From: Micrococcales bacterium
GTDB lineage: Bacteria > Actinomycetota > Actinomycetes > Actinomycetales > Cellulomonadaceae
Length of the DNA stretch: 5,535 nucleotides
Assembly (NCBI GenBank): GCA_009783975.1
Contig: WRCL01000155.1
Location: 1 to 5,535 of the forward strand
Reading direction: 5' to 3'
Part shown: one piece after another, positions 1-5,535 of the stretch
How positions within the stretch are numbered: the first letter of the stretch is position 1
Layout: the number at the start of each line of letters is the position of its first letter
The notes under the pieces: generated by a model
Databases searched by the model: none
What the model saw: the letters and a program-made list of their open reading frames with translations, nothing else
What the model was told of the DNA's origin: nothing
Made by a program: the position numbers and the translations under genes

Positions 1-6
1 CCTACG

Positions 7-25
7 CCCCCCCCCCCCCCCCCCC
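7..25. repeat. 19-nt poly-C homopolymer tract
   Basis: Nineteen consecutive C residues lie near the left edge of the window. This is seen directly. Such runs slip during replication and can switch genes on and off when they lie in a reading frame or promoter, but they are also a common place for assembly or base-calling errors. No confidently identified gene spans it. On the minus strand the tract would encode a glycine run inside an open but unproven frame that leaves the window. Confidence 0.95.
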
Positions 26-461
26 GGAATGACAATGCCCTTGGGGACACCCGCTGGAGTTTCACCCGGGTGACCGGAGTGAACGCGGGGGAAGATGTCC
101 GGCGTCACCGTATCCGGCGTGACGATTGATGGGCGCTCAGTCGGCATCCGCCCATCCCTGTCATGGGACGAGATTTCAGTCCTGACCTGGGATGACGTCG
201 CTGTGTGGCAGCGATTCAGGGCAGACACCGCACATCGGACGCAACGGGTACCTCACGTGATCAGCCCGGCGTTCGCCGAGCTGGACCTGGGGTCGAAGGT
301 GGCCTGGTGGCGTTGCGGCTCCGCGAGCAACCCGGGGGTGGCAACTCGGTGTGCGGGGTGCGGGCACCGTTGCCTGCCCGACCCCGGTGGCCAAGGCCGA
401 CGTCGCCGAGACCAGGATGATGATCTTCAGCAGTCGTGGCTGAGGTCGTTTCTGGCGCGCA
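26..461. other. Stretch without a supported gene
   Basis: No gene here can be supported. On the plus strand a 128-codon frame runs from an ATG at 95 to 481. It has no convincing ribosome binding site at the usual distance, its second half is Arg/Gly/Cys-rich and unlike a normal protein, and it overlaps the end of the DUF433 gene antiparallel. On the minus strand an open frame from an ATG at 147 leaves the left edge through the poly-C tract and encodes a Pro/Thr-rich peptide. Third-position GC by rough count is about 70% in both, lower than in the firm genes. A 12-bp palindrome (TCACCCGGGTGA) lies at 62-73, and TCCGGCGT is repeated at 98-105 and 113-120. DUF433 genes are often followed by a PIN-like DUF5615 toxin gene; that place would be here, but I see no intact one. 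Confidence 0.6.
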
Positions 462-707
462 TCATGCGATGGCGAGGGTGATGTCGTGCCCCTCGGCGAG
501 CCACGCGGCGTACTGCAGGGCTTGGAGCACGTCTTCGCGTTCCAGGTAGGGGTAGTCGGCCAGGACATCGTCGATGCTGCGGCCGACCCCGATCTGGGAG
601 ACGAGCATCCCCACCGTCACGCGCAGCCCACGGACGCAGGGCTTACCGCCCATGACACCAGTTGAGTGATCCGGTCCAGTGCTGCCATCGCTCCTCCTTG
701 TCCCCAT
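462..707 (-). CDS. DUF433 family protein (VapB-like antitoxin family), apparent 5' frameshift
   Basis: The core, from VMGGKPCVRG through the RVTVGM segment to the ADYPYLEREDVLQALQYAAW block, is the signature of DUF433. This is a family of small DNA-binding-like proteins that commonly act as antitoxin-type partners of PIN-like (DUF5615) proteins. The longest open frame gives 81 residues, but its first residues (MGTRRSDGST...) are unlike the family. A perfect Shine-Dalgarno stands 4 nt before a different ATG at 688. That ATG encodes MAALDRITQL, the typical DUF433 N-terminus, and then stops after 23 codons because it is in another frame. The gene therefore looks like MAALDRITQL joined to VMGGKPCVRG with about 1 nt (or 4 nt) missing near 654-660. 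It may be a pseudogene, a sequencing error, or a functional short form begun at 707 or 653. Family assignment is firm; function and intactness are inference. Confidence 0.85.
   Translation of the reverse strand: MGTRRSDGSTGPDHSTGVMGGKPCVRGLRVTVGMLVSQIGVGRSIDDVLADYPYLEREDVLQALQYAAWLAEGHDITLAIA
692..699 (-). promoter_or_regulatory. Strong Shine-Dalgarno deciding the DUF433 start
   Basis: On the minus strand the sequence reads AAGGAGGAGCG followed by ATG at 688-686. AGGAGG with a 4-nt spacer is the best ribosome binding site in the window. It points to the ATG at 688 rather than to the in-frame ATG at 707, which has only a G-run at a poor distance. This supports a frame break in the DUF433 gene. 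Confidence 0.75.
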
Positions 708-769
708 CGTACGGCCCCAAGCATGATGCGTGACGCCGGCAAGCCGGGCCGTCCTGCCGTCTCACATGA

Positions 770-837
770 TGAACCCTGAGCGTGGAGTCGAAACCTGATG
801 TTCGAACATCAGGTTTCGACTCCACGCTCAGGGTTCA
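770..837. repeat. Perfect 68-bp palindrome without spacer; probable terminator hairpin
   Basis: Each 34-nt arm pairs base for base with the other around the central TTCGAA at 801-806; I checked every pair. Outside 770-837 the match stops at once. It begins 22 nt past the stop of the VOC gene and lies upstream of the DUF433 start at 688, between two genes read leftwards. As RNA it would form a very long hairpin with a minimal loop, so a transcription terminator of the hairpin type without a U-tract is the most likely role, and being symmetric it would work in both directions. No run of T follows on either side. Other readings are a dimeric DNA-binding site or a fold-back assembly chimera. The sequence includes a GGGTTCAAATC tRNA T-loop look-alike at 831-841, but no tRNA can be folded there. 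Confidence 0.97.
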
Positions 838-859
838 AATCACGACCTGCGTGCTGGGG

Positions 860-1744
860 TCAGGCGAAGGCGGTTGTGTCGATCTTTGTCATGGACATGA
901 GGCGGGGGTAGGCGCCGGGGGTGGACATGAGGGTGTCGAGGTCGGCGGGGACGACTTGCCAGCTGAGGCCGAACTTGTCGGTGCACCAGCCGCAGCGTTC
1001 GGCTTGCGGGACGGCGCTCAGCTGCGACCAGTAGTGGTCGATCTCGGCCTGGTCGGCGCAGGTGAGCATGAGCGACACCCCGCAGGTGAAGGTGAAGTCG
1101 TGGCCGGCGGAGTCGGTCGCGGCGAACCACTGGTCGAGCAGCTGGAAATCGGAGAACATCACTTCGCCGGCGACGGGGCCGGCGTCGGCGGGGTATTTCA
1201 GCATGGTGCCGGTGCGGCCGGCGAACACTGACGTGTAGAAGTCGACGGCTTCGGCGGCGCGGCCCTGGGCGGTGTGGCCGAACATCAATGCGGGGGTGAG
1301 GAAGGGCCGAGGTTCGCCCTCGGGGTTGGTGAGCATCAGCTGCCAGCTCACCTGGTACTTGTCCTTGACCCAGCCGTAGTGCGGGCTGAAACCGTAGTCC
1401 TGCAAGGGCATGAGCGCTTCGCCGCCGTCGATCAGCGCCTCCCACAGCTCGTCGAGGTGCTCGCGGGCCTGGGGGTCGACCGACGGGTCGAAGTTCGCCA
1501 AGAACGACACCGACGGGTTGAGCGGGAACTCCGGGCCAGCGTTGATCGCGCCCAGACGGTACCCGGCGATCTCAAGCTCGACCGACAGGGGTTGGCCGGC
1601 CATGTCTGCCTGGAAGTCCGGCAGGCCTTCGGTGGGGTAGCACCGGGTGCTGAGCACCCGTCCACCAGGGAACACCGAGGCGTAGAACTGCGCGGCTTGC
1701 GCGGCGGTGTGGTCGAACCAGATGTTCGGGACGATCCGTTGCAT
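860..1744 (-). CDS. Two-domain VOC family (PhnB-like) protein
   Basis: This 294-residue protein consists of two tandem PhnB-like vicinal-oxygen-chelate domains (the 3-dmu-9_3-mt type), at about residues 3-137 and 149-285. Each opens with the family pattern (IWFDHTAAQAAQFYASVFPG at 8-27; LMFGHTAQGRAAEAVDFYTS at 153-172). Each ends with the paired G-W-x-x-D-K-[YF]-x-x-S-W-Q motif (124-135 and 252-263). Members have the glyoxalase fold, but their substrates are mostly unknown; older names such as 3-demethylubiquinone methyltransferase are misleading. No signal peptide or membrane segment is seen, so it should be cytoplasmic. The start is supported by GAGAGG six nt upstream of the ATG. It lies 17 nt after mtnN and is probably the last gene of the luxS-mtnN operon. 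A role in handling a metabolite made by that pathway is possible but unproven. Confidence 0.93.
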   Translation of the reverse strand: MQRIVPNIWFDHTAAQAAQFYASVFPGGRVLSTRCYPTEGLPDFQADMAGQPLSVELEIAGYRLGAINAGPEFPLNPSVSFLANFDPSVDPQAREHLDELWEALIDGGEALMPLQDYGFSPHYGWVKDKYQVSWQLMLTNPEGEPRPFLTPALMFGHTAQGRAAEAVDFYTSVFAGRTGTMLKYPADAGPVAGEVMFSDFQLLDQWFAATDSAGHDFTFTCGVSLMLTCADQAEIDHYWSQLSAVPQAERCGWCTDKFGLSWQVVPADLDTLMSTPGAYPRLMSMTKIDTTAFA

Positions 1745-1761
1745 CGTGCACCTCTCTTCGG

Positions 1762-2463
1762 TCAGTCGGTCAGATGCGCGAGCATCTGCACGACGATGGT
1801 GGCGGAACGGTCTGAGGCGTCGTCGACGTGGGTGGCGTGGTCGTCACCGGCGACGGGCCCGCACAGGTCTGACACACCGCGCACCGACATGAAGCCGATG
1901 CCGAACAGGTGCGCGACCTGGGCCAACGCCGTGGACTCCATATCCGTAGACACGGCGTCGGGGAACTGGTTGCGCACATCGTCGACGACGTGTGCTGTGA
2001 TGAACGAGTCCGAAGACACGACCAGGCCGGTGCGGGTCGGGACCTGGGGTGTGCCGCCAGCAGCGGCGATGGCCACGAGGCGCTCGTCACAGGTGTAGCG
2101 CTCAGGCATCGCCGGGACCTGGCCGAGCACGTACCCAAAACCGGTCGCGTCAGCATTGGAGTACAGCGTCTGGTCAGCGACGACGACGTCGCCGACGCGC
2201 ACGTCCACACCCAGGCCCCCGGCGCTGCCAGCGCTGATGAGCACCGAGGGGCGGAACACGCTCAAGGCGCACGACGCGGCGACGGCGGCGTTGACCAGAC
2301 CGATACCCGAGCGAACCAGCAGCACCGTGCGGCCAGCGAGGGTCACCAGGCGCTGGTACGACCCGGCGACCTGCGTCACCGGGCCCGCGACCTGGGCCCG
2401 GGCGACGAACGGCGCTTCCTCGTCTGCCATGGCCACGACGACCACGGCGTCGACCGCGGTCAC
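1762..2463 (-). CDS. mtnN: 5'-methylthioadenosine/S-adenosylhomocysteine nucleosidase
   Basis: This enzyme hydrolyses S-adenosylhomocysteine to adenine and S-ribosylhomocysteine, and methylthioadenosine to adenine and methylthioribose, in the cytoplasm. The 233-residue length from the GTG at 2463 is normal. Visible family marks are DEE at 14-16 (acid region), SGIGLVNAA at 52-60, AGSAGGL at 78-84, the ribose-binding DMES at 174-177 (Glu176), and the purine-contacting SD at 198-199. The frame stays open further upstream, but that part overlaps luxS. The GTG is chosen because it overlaps the luxS stop as GTGA, has AGGTGA 4 nt upstream, and places the first beta strand (VDAVVVVAM) at the right place. 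The overlap implies translational coupling. Its product is the substrate of LuxS, encoded just upstream in the same operon. The protein contains no lysine. Confidence 0.95.
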   Translation of the reverse strand: MTAVDAVVVVAMADEEAPFVARAQVAGPVTQVAGSYQRLVTLAGRTVLLVRSGIGLVNAAVAASCALSVFRPSVLISAGSAGGLGVDVRVGDVVVADQTLYSNADATGFGYVLGQVPAMPERYTCDERLVAIAAAGGTPQVPTRTGLVVSSDSFITAHVVDDVRNQFPDAVSTDMESTALAQVAHLFGIGFMSVRGVSDLCGPVAGDDHATHVDDASDRSATIVVQMLAHLTD

Positions 2464-2924
2464 CTGGTCACCTGCGCCCACTGGTCGCGGCAGGCCAAGA
2501 ACGCCGCGGCAGCCTCCTGCGCACCCGACAGGCTGTGGTGCGCACCCCAGCCGCACTGGACCTCGTTGGCGGCAGGAACCTCGGTGGCCTCCAGGACGTC
2601 GCGCAACGTCGCGGCGACCAGGTCGCGGACCGCCTCGTCAGGCCGGTCCCCGGCGAGCATGAGGTAGAACCCCGTCTGGCACCCCATGGGGGAGAAGTCA
2701 AGCACGTCGTCGCTGTGGTTGCGCGAGTGCTCGGCGAACAGGTGCTCAAGGGAGTGGACGGTGTCCATCTGCAGGTGGGCCGTGTTCGGCTGTGTGAACC
2801 GCACGTCGTACTTGCACACGACGTCCCCGGCCGGCAGGGTTTTCCGGTCTGCCAGGCGGACGTACGGGGCCGCGACCGTGCGGTGGTCGAGGTTGAACGA
2901 CTCGACGTTCATTCGTTGGGTCAT
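2460..2924 (-). CDS. luxS: S-ribosylhomocysteine lyase LuxS (AI-2 synthesis)
   Basis: LuxS cleaves S-ribosylhomocysteine to homocysteine and DPD, the precursor of the quorum signal autoinducer-2, completing the activated methyl cycle with MtnN. The 154-residue frame has the metal site HSLEH at 57-61 (His57, His61) with Cys124 in NEVQCG, the catalytic Cys82 in MGCQTGFY, and Glu60; family length is about 150-160. The start is placed at the ATG at 2924 ([10 protein letters not shown]); the ATG at 2912 (MNVESF) is an alternative. Neither has a Shine-Dalgarno. AAGACT ends 6 nt before 2924, so a leaderless transcript is possible but weakly supported. The frame remains open far upstream, but that part lies antisense to the kinase gene and is not coding. 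It is the first gene of the luxS-mtnN-VOC operon and diverges from the kinase genes across about 220 nt. Confidence 0.96.
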   Translation of the reverse strand: MTQRMNVESFNLDHRTVAAPYVRLADRKTLPAGDVVCKYDVRFTQPNTAHLQMDTVHSLEHLFAEHSRNHSDDVLDFSPMGCQTGFYLMLAGDRPDEAVRDLVAATLRDVLEATEVPAANEVQCGWGAHHSLSGAQEAAAAFLACRDQWAQVTR

Positions 2925-3131
2925 AAGGACAGTCTTGCGTATCTGCCGGGGCCGGTCTCTCTCGGGTGCACGACCCCGCGCGCTGGCGAGGAACCTCCTG
3001 GGGTTCGCACTCATGGAGACCCGCGACGAGATCGCCCGTGTGTGGGCGAATGCCGACCTGCTCGACCGGTCGGTGTGACGTCGGTGACGGTGCCTTGGGG
3101 CGAACCGTCCACTGACTGGTCCCGCTGCGGA

Positions 3132-3137
3132 TACAGT
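3132..3137 (+). promoter_or_regulatory. Probable -10 box of a leaderless promoter, first kinase gene
   Basis: TACAGT matches the TANNNT -10 consensus and lies 7 nt before the ATG at 3145, with no Shine-Dalgarno between, as in leaderless actinobacterial genes. The same hexamer stands 6 nt before the start of the paralog downstream. No good -35 box is seen at the standard distance. The upstream GTG at 3136 lies inside this hexamer, which argues against it as the start. Confidence 0.6.
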
Positions 3138-3144
3138 GCCAGGC

Positions 3145-4779
3145 ATGTTGACCGGGGAGACGCTCTCGCAGTGGCTGCAGGGCCGTGTGGGGACGGTTGT
3201 CAACGGGGCGGTGGCGCAGGTGAGTGCCACGGGGCTGCTGCGGGTCTCCGACGGGGCCGATTCGCACCTGGTCCGCGTCGGGCTGCCCGTGGTGCACGGG
3301 GGACAGGCGGCGGTCGCCCGGGTGGGCATCGACGGTGCGGGCCAGGCGCTGGCGCTGCGCGTGCAGGCGGTCTCGTCGCAGACCGAACGCTCGCGCCAGA
3401 TGGAACGCCTGGTCAACATGGTCACGGTGGGCCAGGCCGCCCGCACGGACCCCGCGGCGTACCCGGCGGCGCTGCAGGTGCTGGAGTCGTTCGTCATCAC
3501 CGTGCCTGGCCACCAGATGGCTGTGAGCAGCCCCGACCCGGAGTACGAGCTGTGGTGCGACCTCATGCGGTGGTGCCCGTCCACCCTCGCTGACCACCAG
3601 CGGCGTATGGCCCCGGCGAGCCAGGCTCCCGACGTGGTCGTGGCGCAGATGGTGCCGCTGGTCGCGACCGTGCACGCGGTGCACCGCACCCTGGGTATCG
3701 TGCACCGGGACATCACACCGACGAACGTGCTGGTCGACGAGGCGGGACGGTTGCTGCTCGCCGACTGGGGCGTGGCGCACACCGTCGCGGCGGACCACAC
3801 CTCCACGTACACCCAAGCGGTTGGCAACCGCGGGTTCTCCCTGCCTCCTGAGACGCTCGCCGGCGACCACGGCGTCGGCCGGTACACCGACGCGTGGTAC
3901 CTGGGCAGCCTGCTGGTGTGGATGCTCACCGACCAGACGCCCGGGCCGCACCAAGGTCCGCCCTGGCTGCCGCCGGGTCTGCCCGGTGGACGCGCCGGGG
4001 CCCGGCTGGACGAGGTGGTCCACGGGCTGTGCCACCCCGACCCGCACCAACGTATGGACCTGGGTGAGGCGGTGGCCCGGCTGCACCAGCTGACCGGTGC
4101 GAACCCGGCTGACTGGGTCGGCCCGGCACCAGCCCGGCGCCGCGTCCACGTGCCTGGGCACCGGGCCGACAAATCTGACCAACGTGCGCAGGCACGGCCC
4201 GGCCGCCGCAAGGCCGTGGCCGTCGCTGCGGTGCTCGTCGTGCTCGCCGCCGGCGCGGCCGTGCTGTGGAACACCCGCTCACAACCGGCCGAACCATCTG
4301 CGACCTGCTGGACCGACGTCGACGGCGACTGCCCTGCGTTCGACGCCGACGCGATCGCCCACTCGGTGTTCATCGCACAGTCAGGGGACGGCACCCTTCC
4401 CCAGTGCAGCCCGTCCACCCCACGTGACATCCCCGGGGTGTTCGTCATATGTGGGTGGGAGGAGCAGAACATCGAGGTGGAGATCTCCTTCTTCCCCGAC
4501 ATGGACACCTTGATGGACACCTACACCAACGAGCTGAACGCGTTCCTGGCCGAGCAGTCCGGCGACGCGCCCCGGTTCGTCGACGGACCAGACGGGCCAG
4601 TGTTCATCATGGACGGCGATGAGCTCACCCACGTCGCCTACTGCTTCGCCGAGCTGCCGATGTGCCTGCACGCCAGCGGAGACCCGTCATACCCGGTCAG
4701 CCGCACCACCCAGATGTTCCGTGCGATCTCCCCCGAGGAAGCCCACCGGGTCGTCGAGTACCTCGCAGGACTCAAGTAG
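3145..4779 (+). CDS. Membrane-anchored atypical Ser/Thr kinase-like protein with extracellular Cys-rich domain
   Basis: This 544-residue protein has a short N-terminal region (1-50, starting [12 protein letters not shown]), a protein-kinase fold (about 45-316), a basic linker, one membrane segment (357-375), and an outer domain (about 380-544) with six cysteines at 388, 396, 421, 436, 500 and 507. In the kinase part HRD is at 187-189, Asn194, DWG (in place of DFG) at 207-209, PPE at 234-236 and the alpha-F Asp at 249. The glycine loop is reduced to GGQAAV (52-57). The VAIK lysine is replaced by Arg72 (LALRV) and the catalytic-loop lysine by Thr191 (HRDITPTN). No lysine occurs before residue 343. 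It may be a weak kinase, a nucleotide sensor or a pseudokinase. Topology suggests an outside sensor signalling inward. The start is the ATG at 3145, matching the paralog; a GTG at 3136 would add three residues. Confidence 0.9.
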   Translation: MLTGETLSQWLQGRVGTVVNGAVAQVSATGLLRVSDGADSHLVRVGLPVVHGGQAAVARVGIDGAGQALALRVQAVSSQTERSRQMERLVNMVTVGQAARTDPAAYPAALQVLESFVITVPGHQMAVSSPDPEYELWCDLMRWCPSTLADHQRRMAPASQAPDVVVAQMVPLVATVHAVHRTLGIVHRDITPTNVLVDEAGRLLLADWGVAHTVAADHTSTYTQAVGNRGFSLPPETLAGDHGVGRYTDAWYLGSLLVWMLTDQTPGPHQGPPWLPPGLPGGRAGARLDEVVHGLCHPDPHQRMDLGEAVARLHQLTGANPADWVGPAPARRRVHVPGHRADKSDQRAQARPGRRKAVAVAAVLVVLAAGAAVLWNTRSQPAEPSATCWTDVDGDCPAFDADAIAHSVFIAQSGDGTLPQCSPSTPRDIPGVFVICGWEEQNIEVEISFFPDMDTLMDTYTNELNAFLAEQSGDAPRFVDGPDGPVFIMDGDELTHVAYCFAELPMCLHASGDPSYPVSRTTQMFRAISPEEAHRVVEYLAGLK

Positions 4780-4817
4780 GTGCTGCACTTTCGTGCCAGC
4801 ACACCCCCGTCGGGGTT

Positions 4818-4823
4818 TACAGT
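4818..4823 (+). promoter_or_regulatory. Probable -10 box of a leaderless promoter, second kinase gene
   Basis: TACAGT ends 6 nt before the GTG at 4830, the same arrangement as at the first kinase gene, so the second gene probably has its own promoter within the 50-nt gap. A small hairpin (ACCCC-CGTC-GGGGT, 4803-4816) followed by TT directly abuts the box; it could be a weak terminator for the first gene or a regulatory structure. No convincing -35 box is visible. Confidence 0.55.
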
Positions 4824-4829
4824 GCACAG

Positions 4830-5535
4830 GTGCTCTCTGGTGATGCGTTGTCGCAATGGTTGCAGCAACAGCACATCACCGTCGTGCGCGGTTCGCTGGT
4901 GCGTCTGGGGCCCTCGCGTCTGCCGCAGGTCTCGGCCGGCGTCGACTCACACCCGATCCGGGTGCTGCTGCCGGTGCTGCGGGGCGGGCAGGCAGCCGTC
5001 GCCCGGGCGGTGGTCGACGGGACGCAAGGTCCCGAGCTTGCGCTGCGGGTCCAGGCCATCTCGTCCCAGACTGAACGGGCCCGGCAGACCCAACGCCTGG
5101 TGACGATGCTCACCATCGCCGAGCAGACCCGTGCCAACCCGGTCCGCTACCCAAGCGTGCTTGCGGTGCTCGAGTCGTTCGTCATGGTCGTGCCTGGTGA
5201 CCAGCTGCCTGTGGGCACGACGGCGGCCCAGCACGAGCTGTGGTGCGACGTCATGCCGTGGTGCCCCACCAGCCTGGCCCGTGCCCGCGACGACGTGCTC
5301 GCGCCAGGCCCGTCCGCGGCGGTCGCGCGGCTGGCACCCTTGGTGCGCACCGTGCACGCCGTGCACGAGCACCTGAGCATCGTCCACCGCGACATCACCC
5401 CGAACAACGTGCTGGTCGACCCCGCCGGGCGCCTGCTGCTGGCCGACTGGGGTATCGCCCACACGGTGACCGCCGGGCAGACGTCCACCAGCACCGAGCT
5501 CGTCGGCAACCGGGGGTTCTCCCTGCCCCCGGAGA
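4830..5535 (+). CDS. Second atypical kinase-like protein, paralog of the first (3' end outside window)
   Basis: An uninterrupted frame of 235 codons from a GTG runs off the right edge. It begins VLSGDALSQWLQ, parallel to [12 protein letters not shown] of the upstream gene, and by hand alignment about 58% of residues match over the shared 235. The segments [18 protein letters not shown] and [11 protein letters not shown] are identical. HRD is at 186-188, Asn193, DWG at 206-208, and PPE ends the window. It shares the same substitutions: Arg73 for the VAIK lysine, Thr190 for the catalytic-loop lysine, and no lysine in any of the 235 residues. There is no Shine-Dalgarno; the leaderless promoter fits. 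It lies 50 nt after the first gene's stop and most likely arose by tandem duplication. Whether it also has a membrane segment and an outer domain cannot be seen here. Confidence 0.9.
   Translation, partial: MLSGDALSQWLQQQHITVVRGSLVRLGPSRLPQVSAGVDSHPIRVLLPVLRGGQAAVARAVVDGTQGPELALRVQAISSQTERARQTQRLVTMLTIAEQTRANPVRYPSVLAVLESFVMVVPGDQLPVGTTAAQHELWCDVMPWCPTSLARARDDVLAPGPSAAVARLAPLVRTVHAVHEHLSIVHRDITPNNVLVDPAGRLLLADWGIAHTVTAGQTSTSTELVGNRGFSLPPE

Noticed and set aside
798..809. LexA/SOS box at the palindrome centre (TGTTCGAACA)
   Set aside because: The actinobacterial SOS box needs GAAC-N4-GTTC; here the half-sites are in the opposite order, without spacer.
826..860. tRNA-like T-loop motif GGGTTCAAATC after the palindrome
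   Set aside because: The flanking bases do not form the T-stem, and no acceptor, D or anticodon arm can be built around it.
1274..2098. Plus-strand frames opposite the VOC and mtnN genes (also 782-1231, 1909-2667, 2535-3593)
   Set aside because: All are antisense to genes with clear families and conserved motifs; their low-complexity translations show no domain.
3063..3098. CGACCGGTCG palindrome and repeated GGTGACG-like words as an operator
   Set aside because: Ten-base palindromes and such short repeats are expected by chance in DNA this GC-rich, and they do not line up with the proposed -10 box.
2746..4182. 478-codon minus-strand frame opposite the first kinase gene
   Set aside because: Shadow frame: it overlaps both luxS and the kinase, is His/Arg/Gly/Val-rich, and has no recognisable domain.
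2460..4520. Long minus-strand frame (686 codons) that contains luxS at its end
   Set aside because: Only the last 154 codons are LuxS. The rest lies antisense to the kinase gene, has no family motif, and is rich in Ser/Arg/Thr/Pro as expected for a shadow frame in high-GC DNA.
1..5535. CRISPR array, insertion sequence, rRNA or riboswitch
   Set aside because: No regularly spaced repeats, no transposase motifs or terminal inverted repeats around a gene, and no conserved RNA core seen on either strand.

Overview
The window comes from a high-GC Gram-positive bacterium, most likely an actinobacterium. Third codon positions are strongly G/C, lysine is rare, and a paralogous pair of genes appears to be read from leaderless promoters (a TANNNT -10 box 6-7 nt before the start codon), which is common in that phylum. 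I cannot name a genus. A 19-nt C homopolymer, a single-frame break in a small gene and a perfect 68-bp palindrome all lie in the left 840 bases, so that part is either genuinely scarred or contains assembly errors.

Layout. Bases 1-461 hold the poly-C tract and no gene I can support. Bases 462-707 (minus) carry a DUF433 gene, the VapB-like small-protein family, whose expected start and family-like N-terminus lie in a different frame from the rest. Bases 770-837 are a perfect, spacer-free palindrome. Bases 860-2924 (minus) form a tight operon read right to left: luxS, then mtnN (4-nt GTGA overlap), then a two-domain VOC (glyoxalase-fold) protein after a 17-nt gap. MtnN and LuxS together turn S-adenosylhomocysteine into adenine, homocysteine and the autoinducer-2 precursor DPD. 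The palindrome sits 22 nt after the VOC stop and would serve as the operon terminator. Bases 2925-3144 are a divergent intergenic region.

Bases 3145-5535 (plus) hold two tandem paralogous genes for kinase-fold proteins. The first is complete (544 residues: short N-terminal region, kinase fold, one membrane segment, extracellular domain with six cysteines). The second begins 50 nt after the first stop and runs off the right edge; it starts at GTG. The two are about 58% identical by hand alignment. Both keep HRD, the following Asn, a DWG metal motif and a PPE motif, but both lack the VAIK lysine (Arg instead) and the catalytic-loop lysine (Thr instead). Neither kinase region contains any lysine. 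Both genes start 6-7 nt after the same TACAGT hexamer.

The most unusual content is this tandem pair of lysine-free receptor-like kinases, divergent from an AI-2 synthesis operon. A functional link between the two is conjecture.
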